From Clostridia bacterium (GTDB lineage Bacteria; Bacillota; Clostridia; Oscillospirales; UBA644), in assembly GCA_017623475.1 (NCBI GenBank), contig JAGAPC010000038.1, forward strand, positions 1 to 64,000: a stretch of 64,000 nucleotides of DNA. Reading direction: 5' to 3'. Shown piece by piece: positions 42,494 through 51,941 of the stretch. The notes beneath the pieces are model-generated. The model worked only from the letters and a program-made list of their open reading frames with translations, searched no databases and was not told where the DNA came from. Numbering within the stretch: the first letter of the stretch is position 1; each line of letters begins with the position of its first letter. A program made the translations under genes and the position numbers.

Positions 42494-44983
42494 ATGAAAA
42501 CCTTGATGCTGGTCGATGGAAACAGTATTTTAAACCGCGCCTTTTACGGAATCCCCCTTCTGACGAATCAGGCGGGAATCCACACCAATGCGGTTTACGG
42601 ATTTTTTAATATTCTTTTGCGGCACATGGAAAAAGACCGTCCCGACGAACTGTGCGTTGCCTTCGACGTGAAAGCCCCCACCTACCGCCACGAGCTTTAC
42701 GCCGACTACAAGGCAGGAAGACGCGCCATGCCCGACGAATTGCGGGAGCAGTTCCCCATCGTAAAGCAGCTGCTGGACGCCATGGGAATTTCCCGCTTTG
42801 AACAGGCAGGGCTTGAGGCAGACGATATTATTGGGATTCTGAGCCGCCGTGCCGACGAGGCAGAGGAACGGTGCGTAATCGTTACCGGAGATCGGGACAC
42901 GCTGCAGTTGATCTCCGATCGGGTTGTGGTCCGTCTGGCAACCACCTCCCCGAAAGGACCTTCCGACACCCTGTACGATAAAGCGATGCTGCAGGAAAAA
43001 TACGGACTTACCCCAGCCCAGATGATCGACCTGAAGGCGTTGATGGGAGACTCCTCCGACCGTATCCCGGGCGTTGCGGGCGTGGGAGAAAAAACCGCGT
43101 TAAACCTGCTGCATCAATACGGAGATCTGGACAATACCTTCGCCCACGTGGAAGATCTGAAGGGCGCTTTGAAGACCAAGATGGAAAACGGAAAAGAGTC
43201 CGCTTATTTAAGTAAAAAATTGGGCACCATCGTCACCGAATCGGACATCGACGTGGGAGATCTTTCGGTCAAAGAAGCAAATGCGGAAGAATTGAAAGCG
43301 TTGCTGGACGAATATCAGCTGGCAAAGCTGGCGTCCAAATTAAACGTTGCCGCGGCGGCGCCGACACAAAAGCCCGCCTTTACGTCCCCGAAAAAAACCG
43401 AATTCGACGGAAAATTGCCCGACGGAATCCCCGCCGTATTCGTCGAAAACGAGCAGGCGTATCTATATATAGGTAGCCAAATCATTACCTCTCCCCTCTC
43501 CGACGGATTGTTAAACGCCCTGTCGGGGCGCCCCTTCATCGCCCACGACGCAAAGCCCTTGATCCGCAAAATGGAGCACGGCGGATACGAGGCAAGGTGC
43601 GAATTTGACACCATGCTGGCGTTGTACGTTCTCGATCCGTCGCGAGCCTCAAAGCAGCCGGAGGACGTTTGTGAAAAGGAATTGGGGATCACCGCATCCC
43701 GGGAGGATTTCGCAGCCCTTCTCCCCCGACTGAAGGAAAAACTGACGGCGGAATTAAAAGAAAATAACGCGGAATTTTTGTACTACGAGATCGAGCTGCC
43801 CCTGTGCTCCGTCCTTGCCCGAATGGAGGACGTGGGATTTAAGGCGGACAAGGAATTTTTGGAAAAATTCAGCGAAGAATTGGGGGATCTCCTCGTCACG
43901 CTGGAACGGCAGGTTCAGGATCTTGCAGGGAAAGAATTTAATATTTATTCGCCCAAGCAGTTAAGCGAGGTGCTGTTTACCGATCTGCTGCTTCCCCCCG
44001 GAAAAAAGACGAAAACCGGGTATTCCACCGACAACGACACCCTGGAAAAGCTGACGAAATATCATCCCATCGCCCAAGCGGTGATCGATTGCCGAAGGAT
44101 CGCAAAATTGAAATCCACCTACGCCGACGGACTTGCGGAAAAGGTGGGGGATGACGGACGGATCCACACTATTTTCATGCAGGCGGTGACGCAAACAGGA
44201 CGGATCAGCAGCGTGGAACCGAACCTGCAGAACATCCCCATCCGCACCGATCTGGGACGGCAGCTGCGGAGAGCCTTTTCCGCGGAAGACGGATGCTTGC
44301 TGGTGGATGCGGATTACTCACAAATTGAGTTGCGGATCTTATCGCACATCGCCGACGACAAGGCGATGCAGCAGGCGTTTATCGACGGCGAAGATATCCA
44401 TACCGCCACCGCATCCCAGGTCTTTGATCTTCCCATGGAGATGATTACCCCCGAGCTTCGCCGCCGTGCGAAGGCGGTCAACTTCGGGATCGTTTACGGT
44501 ATCGGAGATTATTCTTTGGGACAGGATCTGCACGTTTCCCGAAAGGAAGCAAAGCAGTATATTGAATCTTATCTGGAAACCTACACGGGGGTGCGGGATT
44601 TCATGAAGGACATCGTGGAATTCGGCAAAGAGCACGGCTACGTGGAAACGGTGTTCCACCGCCGTCGGTACGTTCCCGAATTAAAGGCAAGCGGACATTT
44701 GCGCGCCTTTGGGGAACGGGTCTGCATGAACGCCCCCATTCAGGGAACGGCGGCAGACGTGATCAAATACGCTATGGTAAAAATCGACCGCCGCTTAAAG
44801 GAAGAAAAGATGAAAACCCGGCTGATCTTACAAATCCACGACGAATTGATCCTGGAAGCGCCGGAGGAAGAAGCGGAAAAAGCGGCAAGACTGCTGAAGG
44901 AAGAAATGGAATCGGCGGCAACGCTGAAGGTGCCCCTGTCGGTAGATTCCAACACCGCAAAGAATTGGTTTGACGCAAAATGA
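42494..44983 (+). CDS. polA: DNA polymerase I
   Basis: This 829-residue repair polymerase has the 5'-nuclease domain (1-290, LMLVDGNSILNRAFYG, AGLEADDIIGIL, VTGDRDTLQL, GVGEKTALNLL). A degenerate 3'-exonuclease-like domain follows (about 300-470); I do not see the DxE motif, so proofreading is probably lost, as in Bacillus Pol I. The polymerase domain has DADYSQIELRIL, the O-helix RRRAKAVNFGIVYG and QIHDELILE. It fills gaps and removes Okazaki RNA. The start is ATG 42494 with GGAAGG 9 bases upstream; the longer frame has no site. The stop overlaps the next gene by 4 bases. Confidence 0.95.
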   Translation: MKTLMLVDGNSILNRAFYGIPLLTNQAGIHTNAVYGFFNILLRHMEKDRPDELCVAFDVKAPTYRHELYADYKAGRRAMPDELREQFPIVKQLLDAMGISRFEQAGLEADDIIGILSRRADEAEERCVIVTGDRDTLQLISDRVVVRLATTSPKGPSDTLYDKAMLQEKYGLTPAQMIDLKALMGDSSDRIPGVAGVGEKTALNLLHQYGDLDNTFAHVEDLKGALKTKMENGKESAYLSKKLGTIVTESDIDVGDLSVKEANAEELKALLDEYQLAKLASKLNVAAAAPTQKPAFTSPKKTEFDGKLPDGIPAVFVENEQAYLYIGSQIITSPLSDGLLNALSGRPFIAHDAKPLIRKMEHGGYEARCEFDTMLALYVLDPSRASKQPEDVCEKELGITASREDFAALLPRLKEKLTAELKENNAEFLYYEIELPLCSVLARMEDVGFKADKEFLEKFSEELGDLLVTLERQVQDLAGKEFNIYSPKQLSEVLFTDLLLPPGKKTKTGYSTDNDTLEKLTKYHPIAQAVIDCRRIAKLKSTYADGLAEKVGDDGRIHTIFMQAVTQTGRISSVEPNLQNIPIRTDLGRQLRRAFSAEDGCLLVDADYSQIELRILSHIADDKAMQQAFIDGEDIHTATASQVFDLPMEMITPELRRRAKAVNFGIVYGIGDYSLGQDLHVSRKEAKQYIESYLETYTGVRDFMKDIVEFGKEHGYVETVFHRRRYVPELKASGHLRAFGERVCMNAPIQGTAADVIKYAMVKIDRRLKEEKMKTRLILQIHDELILEAPEEEAEKAARLLKEEMESAATLKVPLSVDSNTAKNWFDAK

Positions 44984-45420
44984 GTAAAAAGATTTTATTC
45001 GTCTGTACCGGAAACACCTGCCGTTCGCCCATGGCGGAGGGCTTTGCCAAGGCAGAATTTCAACGGCTGGGACTGGATTATACCGCCGAAAGTGCCGGAC
45101 TTTCCGCCGACGAAGGCGGAGCCAACGAAAAGTCCATTCTTGCCATGAAAGAATACGGAATTGATATTTCCGATCACACCGCCCGCCAGCTGACGTTGGA
45201 GATGACCGAAGACGCGGAGCGTATCTACACCATGACGGCGGCGCAGGCGTATCTTTTAAAGCAGTTGATTCCGAGCAAAAAAATATTCCCCCTGACCGAC
45301 GGGGGAATTCAGGATCCTTACGGCGGCTCGGAGGAAATTTATCGGAATTGTGCAAAAGAGATCAAAGACGCGGTGGAAATCATCGGGGAGGAACTGCATG
45401 GAACTGAAGCTTGCGGATAA
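44980..45420 (+). CDS. Low-molecular-weight protein tyrosine/arginine phosphatase
   Basis: This 146-residue enzyme carries the CX5R loop VCTGNTCRSP with nucleophile Cys9 and Arg15, and the general acid Asp in the late DPYGGSEE motif (near 108). Homologues in Firmicutes are YwlE (phosphoarginine phosphatase, with Thr in the loop where PTPs have Ile/Leu). Here the loop CTGNTCRS has Thr at the same position, favouring phosphoarginine, an inference. It starts inside polA (ATGA). rimI begins 23 bases before its end, so all three are cotranscribed. Confidence 0.85.
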   Translation: MSKKILFVCTGNTCRSPMAEGFAKAEFQRLGLDYTAESAGLSADEGGANEKSILAMKEYGIDISDHTARQLTLEMTEDAERIYTMTAAQAYLLKQLIPSKKIFPLTDGGIQDPYGGSEEIYRNCAKEIKDAVEIIGEELHGTEACG

Positions 45421-45829
45421 ACGGGATCTTTCCGCCGTAGCGGAATTGGAGCAGACCTTCGTATTTCCCCTTTCCGAAGAAGAATTACATAAACTGCACG
45501 AGAACGAAACCTTTCGTATTATAATATGGAAGGACGGAAATGAAATCCTCGGTCATTGCGTGTTGTTCCGAGTGATGGACGAGGCGGAGATCACGTCCTT
45601 TTCGGTACGGAAGGATCAGCGGGGAAAGGGAATCGGCGCCGCATTTTTGACGGAGCTTTTGGATTATTTGCGGAAGGATGGGGCAAAAATTGCCTATCTG
45701 GACGTGCGGGAATCCAACGTCGGAGCGAGAAAACTCTACGCGAAATGCGGATTTTCCGAAATCGGACGCCGCAAACGGTTTTACCAAAAGCCGGTGGAAG
45801 ACGCCATCGGCATGGGAATTGAATTATAA
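45398..45829 (+). CDS. rimI: Ribosomal protein alanine N-acetyltransferase RimI-like
   Basis: This 143-residue GNAT acetylates N-terminal alanine of S18 in characterised members. Acetyl-CoA pyrophosphate loop is DQRGKGIGAAFL (Q/RxxGxG, about 68-79), with beta4 FSVRKD and the family tail ESNVGARKLYAKCGFSEIGRRKRFY. The start ATG at 45398 follows GAGGA by 6 bases and overlaps the phosphatase gene. The family contains many substrate-ambiguous members, so S18 is a likely but unproven target. A strong terminator follows. Confidence 0.82.
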   Translation: MELKLADKRDLSAVAELEQTFVFPLSEEELHKLHENETFRIIIWKDGNEILGHCVLFRVMDEAEITSFSVRKDQRGKGIGAAFLTELLDYLRKDGAKIAYLDVRESNVGARKLYAKCGFSEIGRRKRFYQKPVEDAIGMGIEL

Positions 45830-45833
45830 AAGT

Positions 45834-45862
45834 ACACCGTCTGTTTGACAGACGGTGTTTTC
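45834..45862. terminator. Bidirectional terminator between rimI and PHP gene
   Basis: The perfect 10-bp stem ACACCGTCTG/CAGACGGTGT (loop TTTGA), with TTTTCG on the plus side and ACTTTTATAATT on the minus side, lies between convergent genes. Confidence 0.85.
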
Positions 45863-45864
45863 GT

Positions 45865-47292
45865 TTATTCTCTTCTGGAATTTCCGACGATACTCGTCCC
45901 CTTCGTCGTAGGACCTTTGCGTTGCTGCTCCAGGGCTTTGTCCAAGAAATCCGCAACCCGTCCGGAAACGGTGGGAGCAGGCGCAAATCCGTAATATCTC
46001 CGATAAAAATTCTCCACGGAATCTCCGAGGGAAGAAAGGAGTTCGCCCACCTCTTCCCCTTCCGCATAACGGCGCATCAAAACCCCTTCGGTCAGACAAA
46101 TACGGCGGGTTTCGGCAAAATAACTGCGATACAAAAAGTGCGCAAGCTTTACCAAGCGAAAATCGGTAGAATAGAACTGAACGGAGCCTTCACTGTAAGG
46201 AACGATTCCGGTGGCGGCATCGCCCCTCGGCAAAAAGCCGGCGACACAGCGCCCGCGACGAACCGCGTCGGTAATAGACGAAGCCGTATTATCCTTTGCA
46301 AAGACCAGAGTAAAGCGCCTTGCGAAATATTCAACCGTCGCGTTGTGATCGTGGGAATCGCTGCTGGCAACTACGGGAATAAAATTCCCTTTTACCAACT
46401 GCTGCTGCCACAAGCCGAGTTGAAGATTGCAATTCAAATCGGGAATTCCCCCGAACAGCTCCAGGGCGTCAAAAAGCCTTGCGTCAAAGAGCAGGTCTCC
46501 GAATTCCTTATTTACGTTATACTTTCGGGGCTTCCAGAAGGGATGAGCGAGAATGGAAAGCCCTTCCATATCGCGGATCTTCCCACAAGTCCAGGCTGCC
46601 AACGCAAAACGGCGGCGATACGGCTCGGGAATCTCGGAGAGTCGTTTTTCCAACGATTCGGTTTCCGATAAGAATTCTTCGTTATGATTCACGTAACGAT
46701 CGGCAACGCTTCCCGTTCCGCCCACGTGGACGATGTGAAGGGACGTTCCGGGGGTGTGCAACTCTTCCCCCGGCAGAATTGTCATGCCCAACTTGACGCC
46801 GTCGTAAAGCTCCGACGCAAGCACCGACGTATAGCGGCGATTGTGATCGGTAACGGTACAGAAGTCAAACCCCTCCTCCCGATAATCCGCAGGCGTCATG
46901 GTAATGCCGTCTTTTCCGTCGGAATAGTAGGTATGAGCGTGAAAATCGCCCTTCAAAGGACGCAGGGCGTGCAGATCCTCTTCTACGGCGTAAAGGGGAA
47001 TGACCTCGTCTTTTTTAACACCCTTTTCGTGGAAACGGATTTCATATTCCTGCTCTTCCTCGAAAGCTTTGGTAAAGCACAGACATCCTTCGCGGATCTC
47101 GTAGGGGTAATCGTACACCAAGGGCGGATGATAGCTTATCTGATCTTCCTCGATCCCGAAAATACAAACCTCGTATTCCTTTTCCGCATGAAAACGGCGG
47201 CTGTTGTCCCTGGGAACGATCGAAACGGTAGTTCGTCTCCCCACGCAGACAACCGACGGAAAGCAGGTAAAATAAGAACGGCGGTCACGCAT
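45865..47292 (-). CDS. PHP-domain metal-dependent phosphoesterase-like protein
   Basis: This 475-residue protein has an N-terminal beta-rich part (about 1-110) and a PHP domain (about 112-370). PHP motifs: GDFHAHTYYSDG (113-124), FCTVTDHNRR, LPGEELHT, ILAHPFWKP and VVASSDSHDH. These supply histidines and acidic residues for a trinuclear metal site. A helical C-terminal part of about 90 residues is unassigned. PHP enzymes act on phosphate esters such as histidinol phosphate, polymerase proofreading substrates and nucleotides, but this architecture gives no substrate. It follows the big amidase gene by 18 bases, so both are likely cotranscribed. Confidence 0.8.
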   Translation of the reverse strand: MRDRRSYFTCFPSVVCVGRRTTVSIVPRDNSRRFHAEKEYEVCIFGIEEDQISYHPPLVYDYPYEIREGCLCFTKAFEEEQEYEIRFHEKGVKKDEVIPLYAVEEDLHALRPLKGDFHAHTYYSDGKDGITMTPADYREEGFDFCTVTDHNRRYTSVLASELYDGVKLGMTILPGEELHTPGTSLHIVHVGGTGSVADRYVNHNEEFLSETESLEKRLSEIPEPYRRRFALAAWTCGKIRDMEGLSILAHPFWKPRKYNVNKEFGDLLFDARLFDALELFGGIPDLNCNLQLGLWQQQLVKGNFIPVVASSDSHDHNATVEYFARRFTLVFAKDNTASSITDAVRRGRCVAGFLPRGDAATGIVPYSEGSVQFYSTDFRLVKLAHFLYRSYFAETRRICLTEGVLMRRYAEGEEVGELLSSLGDSVENFYRRYYGFAPAPTVSGRVADFLDKALEQQRKGPTTKGTSIVGNSRRE

Positions 47293-47310
47293 GATACTAT
47301 ACTCCTGAAA

Positions 47311-50300
47311 TCAGTTATTCTGTTCTTTAAAGAAATCCAAAATCCCGTCGGAAATGGCGGAAGCGGCCTTCTCCATGTTGGAATCACTCATAAACCACGC
47401 CAAGTCCTTGGAATTGGAAATAAAGGCGGTTTCGAACAACACCGAGGGAAATTCACAAAGGCGGGAGACCTTATAGTAATCCCTGGCAGATTTGCGGTAT
47501 TTGAAGCCGGTCTGTTCGGTAAAGGTCTTCATAACGACGTCGCTGAGCAGCTGACTGTTGCCGTAACACCAATAGGCTTCCGTCCCCGTGGCGGTGGGGG
47601 AATTGTCTTCCGAGGCGTTGAAATGAATGGAAAGGTTAAGGTCAGGATTCAGCGCACGGAATCCTGCGATGGTTTCATCCAGGGAATAGGAATCCTGGTT
47701 CTCCTTGCGGGAAAGAACCACCGTAGCTCCCAAGGCGCGGAGCTTTTCCGCCACCAGATTGGAAAGCTTCCAGGTCAAGGACGATTCGTTAATCAATTTT
47801 CCGTTATAATACCGCTGTGCCCCCGGATCTGCCGTACCGCAATGCCCCGGATCGAGAGAAATGACGATGCCGGTCAGGGGCTTGTCCCCGGAGGACAGAG
47901 TGACGGGATTGCGGAAATTGACGTACAAGGTTTTTCCGTCAAAATAACAGGTATAGCCGTAGATATGCTTCGACGTTTTGTAGGTCAAGTGAATCCGAAC
48001 CGTCGTATCGTCAACCCGAAGGGCTTCCATCTTCGAAAAGAGAGGGTTGTCCGCCAAAGAAACGGCAGGAATCTCCCCGGAGACGTTATAAAGGGTAATT
48101 TCCGCAAAATCCGTATCCATCCAAACCGTATGGAACACGGAATCGGTCAATTTAAAGGAAAAAACCGTATTTTTCTTGGTGTTGGACACCGAAAGACCGT
48201 TAAGCTTTGCGGTGGCAAAGGAGGAGACGGACGATTTTAAAGCGCTCAAGGAAAGGTACATTCCGTTGTCCAGCTTGGCTTTTCCGTCCTTTTTGGAAAC
48301 GACGTGAACCTTTGCCCCTTCCGTTGCAAGGTAATAGAAGGTGGGTTTTACCTCCAGATTCGGCAAAACGTCCGTCCCGCCGGTCGTCACTTCCATCACG
48401 TAAGAGGAAGGCTCGTTGATGACCTCGATCAGGCAACCGGGGGAATAGGTAGCGCTTTCTTCTCCACGGGTAGCTTGGAAGATCACGTAACCGAGGGTAG
48501 TGTTTTCATTGTTATCGGTTTGGGGCAGGGTAACGGAGCCGCTGTAGGTAGCTTTTAAATATTTTCCGTTGCCGGGATCCTTGGTTTTCGTGGTCAAAGG
48601 AATGGTGTAGGTTCCGATCTTGACCGTTACCGTAGATCCTGCAGGGGCGACACAGGAAAAGGAAACGCTCGTCCCCGACCGATCCGCCGTATCAAAGGAA
48701 GGCGAGAAGGAATTCTTTTCGAAGCCGAAGGAAGAAAGATATTGGGAGCTTCCCGCCGTATCGGAAGAGGTGCGGGTGATAACGTAATCCACCGTCTGCC
48801 CTTTGTGGGTGAATTTTACGGTGGTTTTCGTCCCTGTCAAAGAGACCGGATGGGCAAAATATCCGTCCGACGTCCGAGAAACGGTCTCTCCGTTGGCATA
48901 CAAGGGATAATTGGGATCGGAAACCCCGACCACGTAAACGCCGGAATAAGACGCGTCAACCGTAATAGACGGCTGACTGAATTGCAGGGTGGTACTGACC
49001 GGTTTTTTATAATAGCGGTCGGTAATCTGATCCTTCACGCCGGCGTAATTTTCCATAAGAGACTTGTAGCTGAAGAAAACCGCGCCGGAAACGTCGGATT
49101 TGGTTTCCAGATAATCCAGCTGGGCGGGAATTTCCTTGCCCGACGTATAGGCGGAAACGGCGTCGTCTCCCCCGCACTTATAGGCAGCGATCCCGATATA
49201 CAGTTTTACGTCGGTTTTGGCGACCAGATCGTTCCACCAATCCACGAGGGGCTTGAAGGGGGCGGCTTTGTGATCGATCTGCCAATAAATTTGGGGACAG
49301 ATATAATCCAGCCAACCGTTTACCACCCACTTGCGGGTGTCGGCGTACCCTTGGTTGTAGGTCTGCATGGGATTGCCGATATTGTCCGTACCTTCGGGCA
49401 GAGCGCTGCTCTTTTTCGCCCAAACGCCGGCGGGGCTGACCCCGAACAGCATATCTTTATTTTTTGCCTTGATCGCCTCGTACACGCCTTGGATCAGCGC
49501 GTCGTTGTTGGCGCGGCGCCAATCGTCCAGGGCTTGACCGTTTCCGTATTTTGCGTAGGTGGCGGAATCGTCCCAATCCCCTAAATCGTAGGGATAAAAA
49601 TAGTCGTCGAAATGGATTCCGTCCACGTCGTATTTGTTGACGATCTCCATCACGCCGTCAATAATATACTGACGCACCTCGGGGATACCGGGATTTAAAT
49701 ACAATCTCTTTCCGTCGGAAAGCACCCAGGAGGGATTTTTCACCGCCGGGTTGGTCGAGGCAAGATTTTTGGTGGAGGTGGTGGAGGTGGTCACCCGATA
49801 GGGGTTGATCCAGGCGTGGAGGGAGAGTCCGCGCTCGTGGGCGGATTTTATGGCGTAATCCAACAGATCCATGGGCAGGGGATCGCCCTGATCCTCCACA
49901 ACGTAGGTGGAAGAAGGGTACAACTCCGACGGATAAAGGGCGTCGCCGGAGGGACGGACGTGGAAATAGACCGTATTCAACCCCATCTGAACCGTATTGT
50001 CCATCAGGGTATCAATTTCCTTTTTCCACTGATCTGCCGAAAGATTATCCAAGCCGGGGAAATCCACGTAGGAATACCAAACGCCCTTGACGTAATCCGG
50101 ATCCTCCACCGGGGTGTCGGGAGTTTCCGGATCCGGCGTCTCCGGCGGCGGAGGTTCGGGAACGGCAACGGTAAAGTTTTCGCTGAAGTTTCCGTCCTTG
50201 GTCGTTACCACGATCTGGGTCGTTCCGTATCCGACGGCAGTGACCGTACCGGAAGCGGAAACCTTGGCAACGGCGGTGTTTTTCGAGGTATATGTAATCC

Positions 50301-51546
50301 CCTTTTCCGTGGCGTTGGAGGGTTGAACCGAAGCGGAGATTTTGACCGTTTTTCCCTTTTCCAGGGTTGCGGTATAAGACGAAAGCTTGATGCCGGTTAC
50401 GGCAATTTTGGAATCGGGCTCCACCGTTACCTTAAATTCTGCCGTGTATCCGCCGTCCTCGGTGGTCAGCTTGACGGTGGCAGTGCCTTTTTTGAGGGCG
50501 GTTACCAATCCCTGATCGGAGACCTTGGCAACGGACGGATCGGAGGAGGTCCACTTAATTTTCTGATTGCTGGCATCCACGGGATCAAAGACCGGGCGGA
50601 TCAGATAGGTCTGATTGACGCCCTTGAATTTGTAAGAATCCACCGAGAGAGAGATTCCCTTGACCGGAATACTCCGATCCACCACGACGGTACAGGATGC
50701 GGTAAAATCACCGTGAACGCTTTGTACGATGATGGTGGTGGTTCCGTTGGCGACGGGGGTTACCTCCCCGGTTTCCGGATTGACGGTTGCCACGTCGGGA
50801 GAGGTGGATAACCATGCCAGATCCCGTTGGGACGTATCTTCAGGAGTGAAAATCGGGGTTAAAATCAAGGTGTCGTCAAAGGAATCGAACACGAACTCCG
50901 TAACGGCAAAGGAAACGCCCTGAATCGGAACGTTTTCCGTAACGGTTACCTTACAGGAGTGGGAAACGCTTCCGTCGGCGACGGCAAGGGTAACCGTGGC
51001 AGTTCCGCCCCGATGCGCCGTAATAACCCCGTTTCCGTCCACCGAAACGACAGAGGAATCGGAAGAAGACCAAACCAATCGGCCGACGTCGATCTCACTC
51101 GGCTCCACGGTGTATTGCAGTTGTTGGGATCGGTGAATCGGCAAAACGACTTCTTCTTGCGCAAAGGTAATGGAAGAAACCACCGAAACGTTGACGGTAC
51201 AGTGGGCAATTCCGTTGCCCTTTTCTCCGTAAACCGTGATAAGGGCAACGCCGTTTCCGACGGGCGTAACGAAGCCCGAGGAAGAAACCGTTGCCACCGA
51301 GGGATCGGAGGAGGTCCAGGTCAGACGGCGAGGGGAAACCCCGGCAGGCTCGGTGACCGGCGAGAGTTGATGGGTCTGCGAAAAGGAATAGAAGGTCAGC
51401 TCCGACCGATCCAGGGATATGGAATCCACCGAAACGGGCAGAGACGACAGAGCAAAAAGCACCACGACGGCAACGGAGATCAGAATTGCGACCAGAGATA
51501 AAATCCAGATCAGCGGACGGCGGCGGACAGACTCAAACAAATTCAT
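47311..51546 (-). CDS. Membrane-anchored Ig-like/GHL10/Amidase_3 peptidoglycan remodelling protein
   Basis: This 1411-residue protein starts with a basic patch and membrane helix (about 11-33). Five BIG_2 Ig-like domains follow (about 39-118, 120-203, 206-290, 291-378, 380-463; typical WTSSDPSVATV cores), then a Pro/Glu linker (about 465-484). A GHL10 (DUF187, YngK/DigH-like) domain spans about 485-840 (GLNTVYFHVRPSGDALYPS, GIHFDDYFYPYD, ICPQIYWQ). Next come beta-rich and SH3/AMIN-like parts (about 850-1210). An Amidase_3 domain ends it (about 1215-1411). The amidase has all four expected zinc/catalytic residues: DPGHCG, NESSLTW, SIHFNAS, ETAFISN. The set suggests cutting of stem peptides then of denuded glycan. 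AAAGGA precedes the ATG. Confidence 0.85.
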   Translation of the reverse strand: MNLFESVRRRPLIWILSLVAILISVAVVVLFALSSLPVSVDSISLDRSELTFYSFSQTHQLSPVTEPAGVSPRRLTWTSSDPSVATVSSSGFVTPVGNGVALITVYGEKGNGIAHCTVNVSVVSSITFAQEEVVLPIHRSQQLQYTVEPSEIDVGRLVWSSSDSSVVSVDGNGVITAHRGGTATVTLAVADGSVSHSCKVTVTENVPIQGVSFAVTEFVFDSFDDTLILTPIFTPEDTSQRDLAWLSTSPDVATVNPETGEVTPVANGTTTIIVQSVHGDFTASCTVVVDRSIPVKGISLSVDSYKFKGVNQTYLIRPVFDPVDASNQKIKWTSSDPSVAKVSDQGLVTALKKGTATVKLTTEDGGYTAEFKVTVEPDSKIAVTGIKLSSYTATLEKGKTVKISASVQPSNATEKGITYTSKNTAVAKVSASGTVTAVGYGTTQIVVTTKDGNFSENFTVAVPEPPPPETPDPETPDTPVEDPDYVKGVWYSYVDFPGLDNLSADQWKKEIDTLMDNTVQMGLNTVYFHVRPSGDALYPSELYPSSTYVVEDQGDPLPMDLLDYAIKSAHERGLSLHAWINPYRVTTSTTSTKNLASTNPAVKNPSWVLSDGKRLYLNPGIPEVRQYIIDGVMEIVNKYDVDGIHFDDYFYPYDLGDWDDSATYAKYGNGQALDDWRRANNDALIQGVYEAIKAKNKDMLFGVSPAGVWAKKSSALPEGTDNIGNPMQTYNQGYADTRKWVVNGWLDYICPQIYWQIDHKAAPFKPLVDWWNDLVAKTDVKLYIGIAAYKCGGDDAVSAYTSGKEIPAQLDYLETKSDVSGAVFFSYKSLMENYAGVKDQITDRYYKKPVSTTLQFSQPSITVDASYSGVYVVGVSDPNYPLYANGETVSRTSDGYFAHPVSLTGTKTTVKFTHKGQTVDYVITRTSSDTAGSSQYLSSFGFEKNSFSPSFDTADRSGTSVSFSCVAPAGSTVTVKIGTYTIPLTTKTKDPGNGKYLKATYSGSVTLPQTDNNENTTLGYVIFQATRGEESATYSPGCLIEVINEPSSYVMEVTTGGTDVLPNLEVKPTFYYLATEGAKVHVVSKKDGKAKLDNGMYLSLSALKSSVSSFATAKLNGLSVSNTKKNTVFSFKLTDSVFHTVWMDTDFAEITLYNVSGEIPAVSLADNPLFSKMEALRVDDTTVRIHLTYKTSKHIYGYTCYFDGKTLYVNFRNPVTLSSGDKPLTGIVISLDPGHCGTADPGAQRYYNGKLINESSLTWKLSNLVAEKLRALGATVVLSRKENQDSYSLDETIAGFRALNPDLNLSIHFNASEDNSPTATGTEAYWCYGNSQLLSDVVMKTFTEQTGFKYRKSARDYYKVSRLCEFPSVLFETAFISNSKDLAWFMSDSNMEKAASAISDGILDFFKEQNN

Positions 51547-51589
51547 AGGGCATCCTTTCGGTAAACGGGGAGAGGGAGAAGAACGAAAA

Positions 51590-51931
51590 TCAGATCATAG
51601 ATTCACTCATGCCGTCTTTTCCGGCAAGAAGATGAAAATGAATGTGGGGGACGGTCTGACCGGCGGCAGCACCGCAATTATTGATCACGCGGTAGCCGTC
51701 GGAAAGCCCCAATTCCTTCGCGACCTTGGCGATGGCGACGAAGATCTTGCCGATGATCTCGGCGTTGTCTCCGTTGACGTCGTCCGCGCAGGTCATACGA
51801 TGGGTTTTAGGCATAAACACGATATGAACCGGCGCTTGGGGGTTGATATCGTAGATGGCGAGAACGTCGTCGTCCTCGTAGGCTTTTTTCGAGGGGATCT
51901 CCCCTGCGATGATTTTACAGAATACGCACAT
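51590..51931 (-). CDS. HIT-family nucleotide hydrolase
   Basis: This 113-residue HINT-branch protein has the nucleotidyl-histidine motif HIHFHLLAG (HxHxHxx) near residue 97, with CKIIAGEIPSKKAYEDDDVLAI at the start (a zinc-free Hint/PKCI pattern beginning CxFC). HINT proteins cleave AMP-N phosphoramidates such as aminoacyl-adenylates. The gene is 10 bases behind alaS, and an aminoacyl-AMP clearing role next to an aminoacyl-tRNA synthetase is attractive but speculative. The start has AAGGAGG before the ATG, within the end of the alaS neighbourhood. Confidence 0.9.
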   Translation of the reverse strand: MCVFCKIIAGEIPSKKAYEDDDVLAIYDINPQAPVHIVFMPKTHRMTCADDVNGDNAEIIGKIFVAIAKVAKELGLSDGYRVINNCGAAAGQTVPHIHFHLLAGKDGMSESMI

Positions 51932-51941
51932 GGCAACCTCC

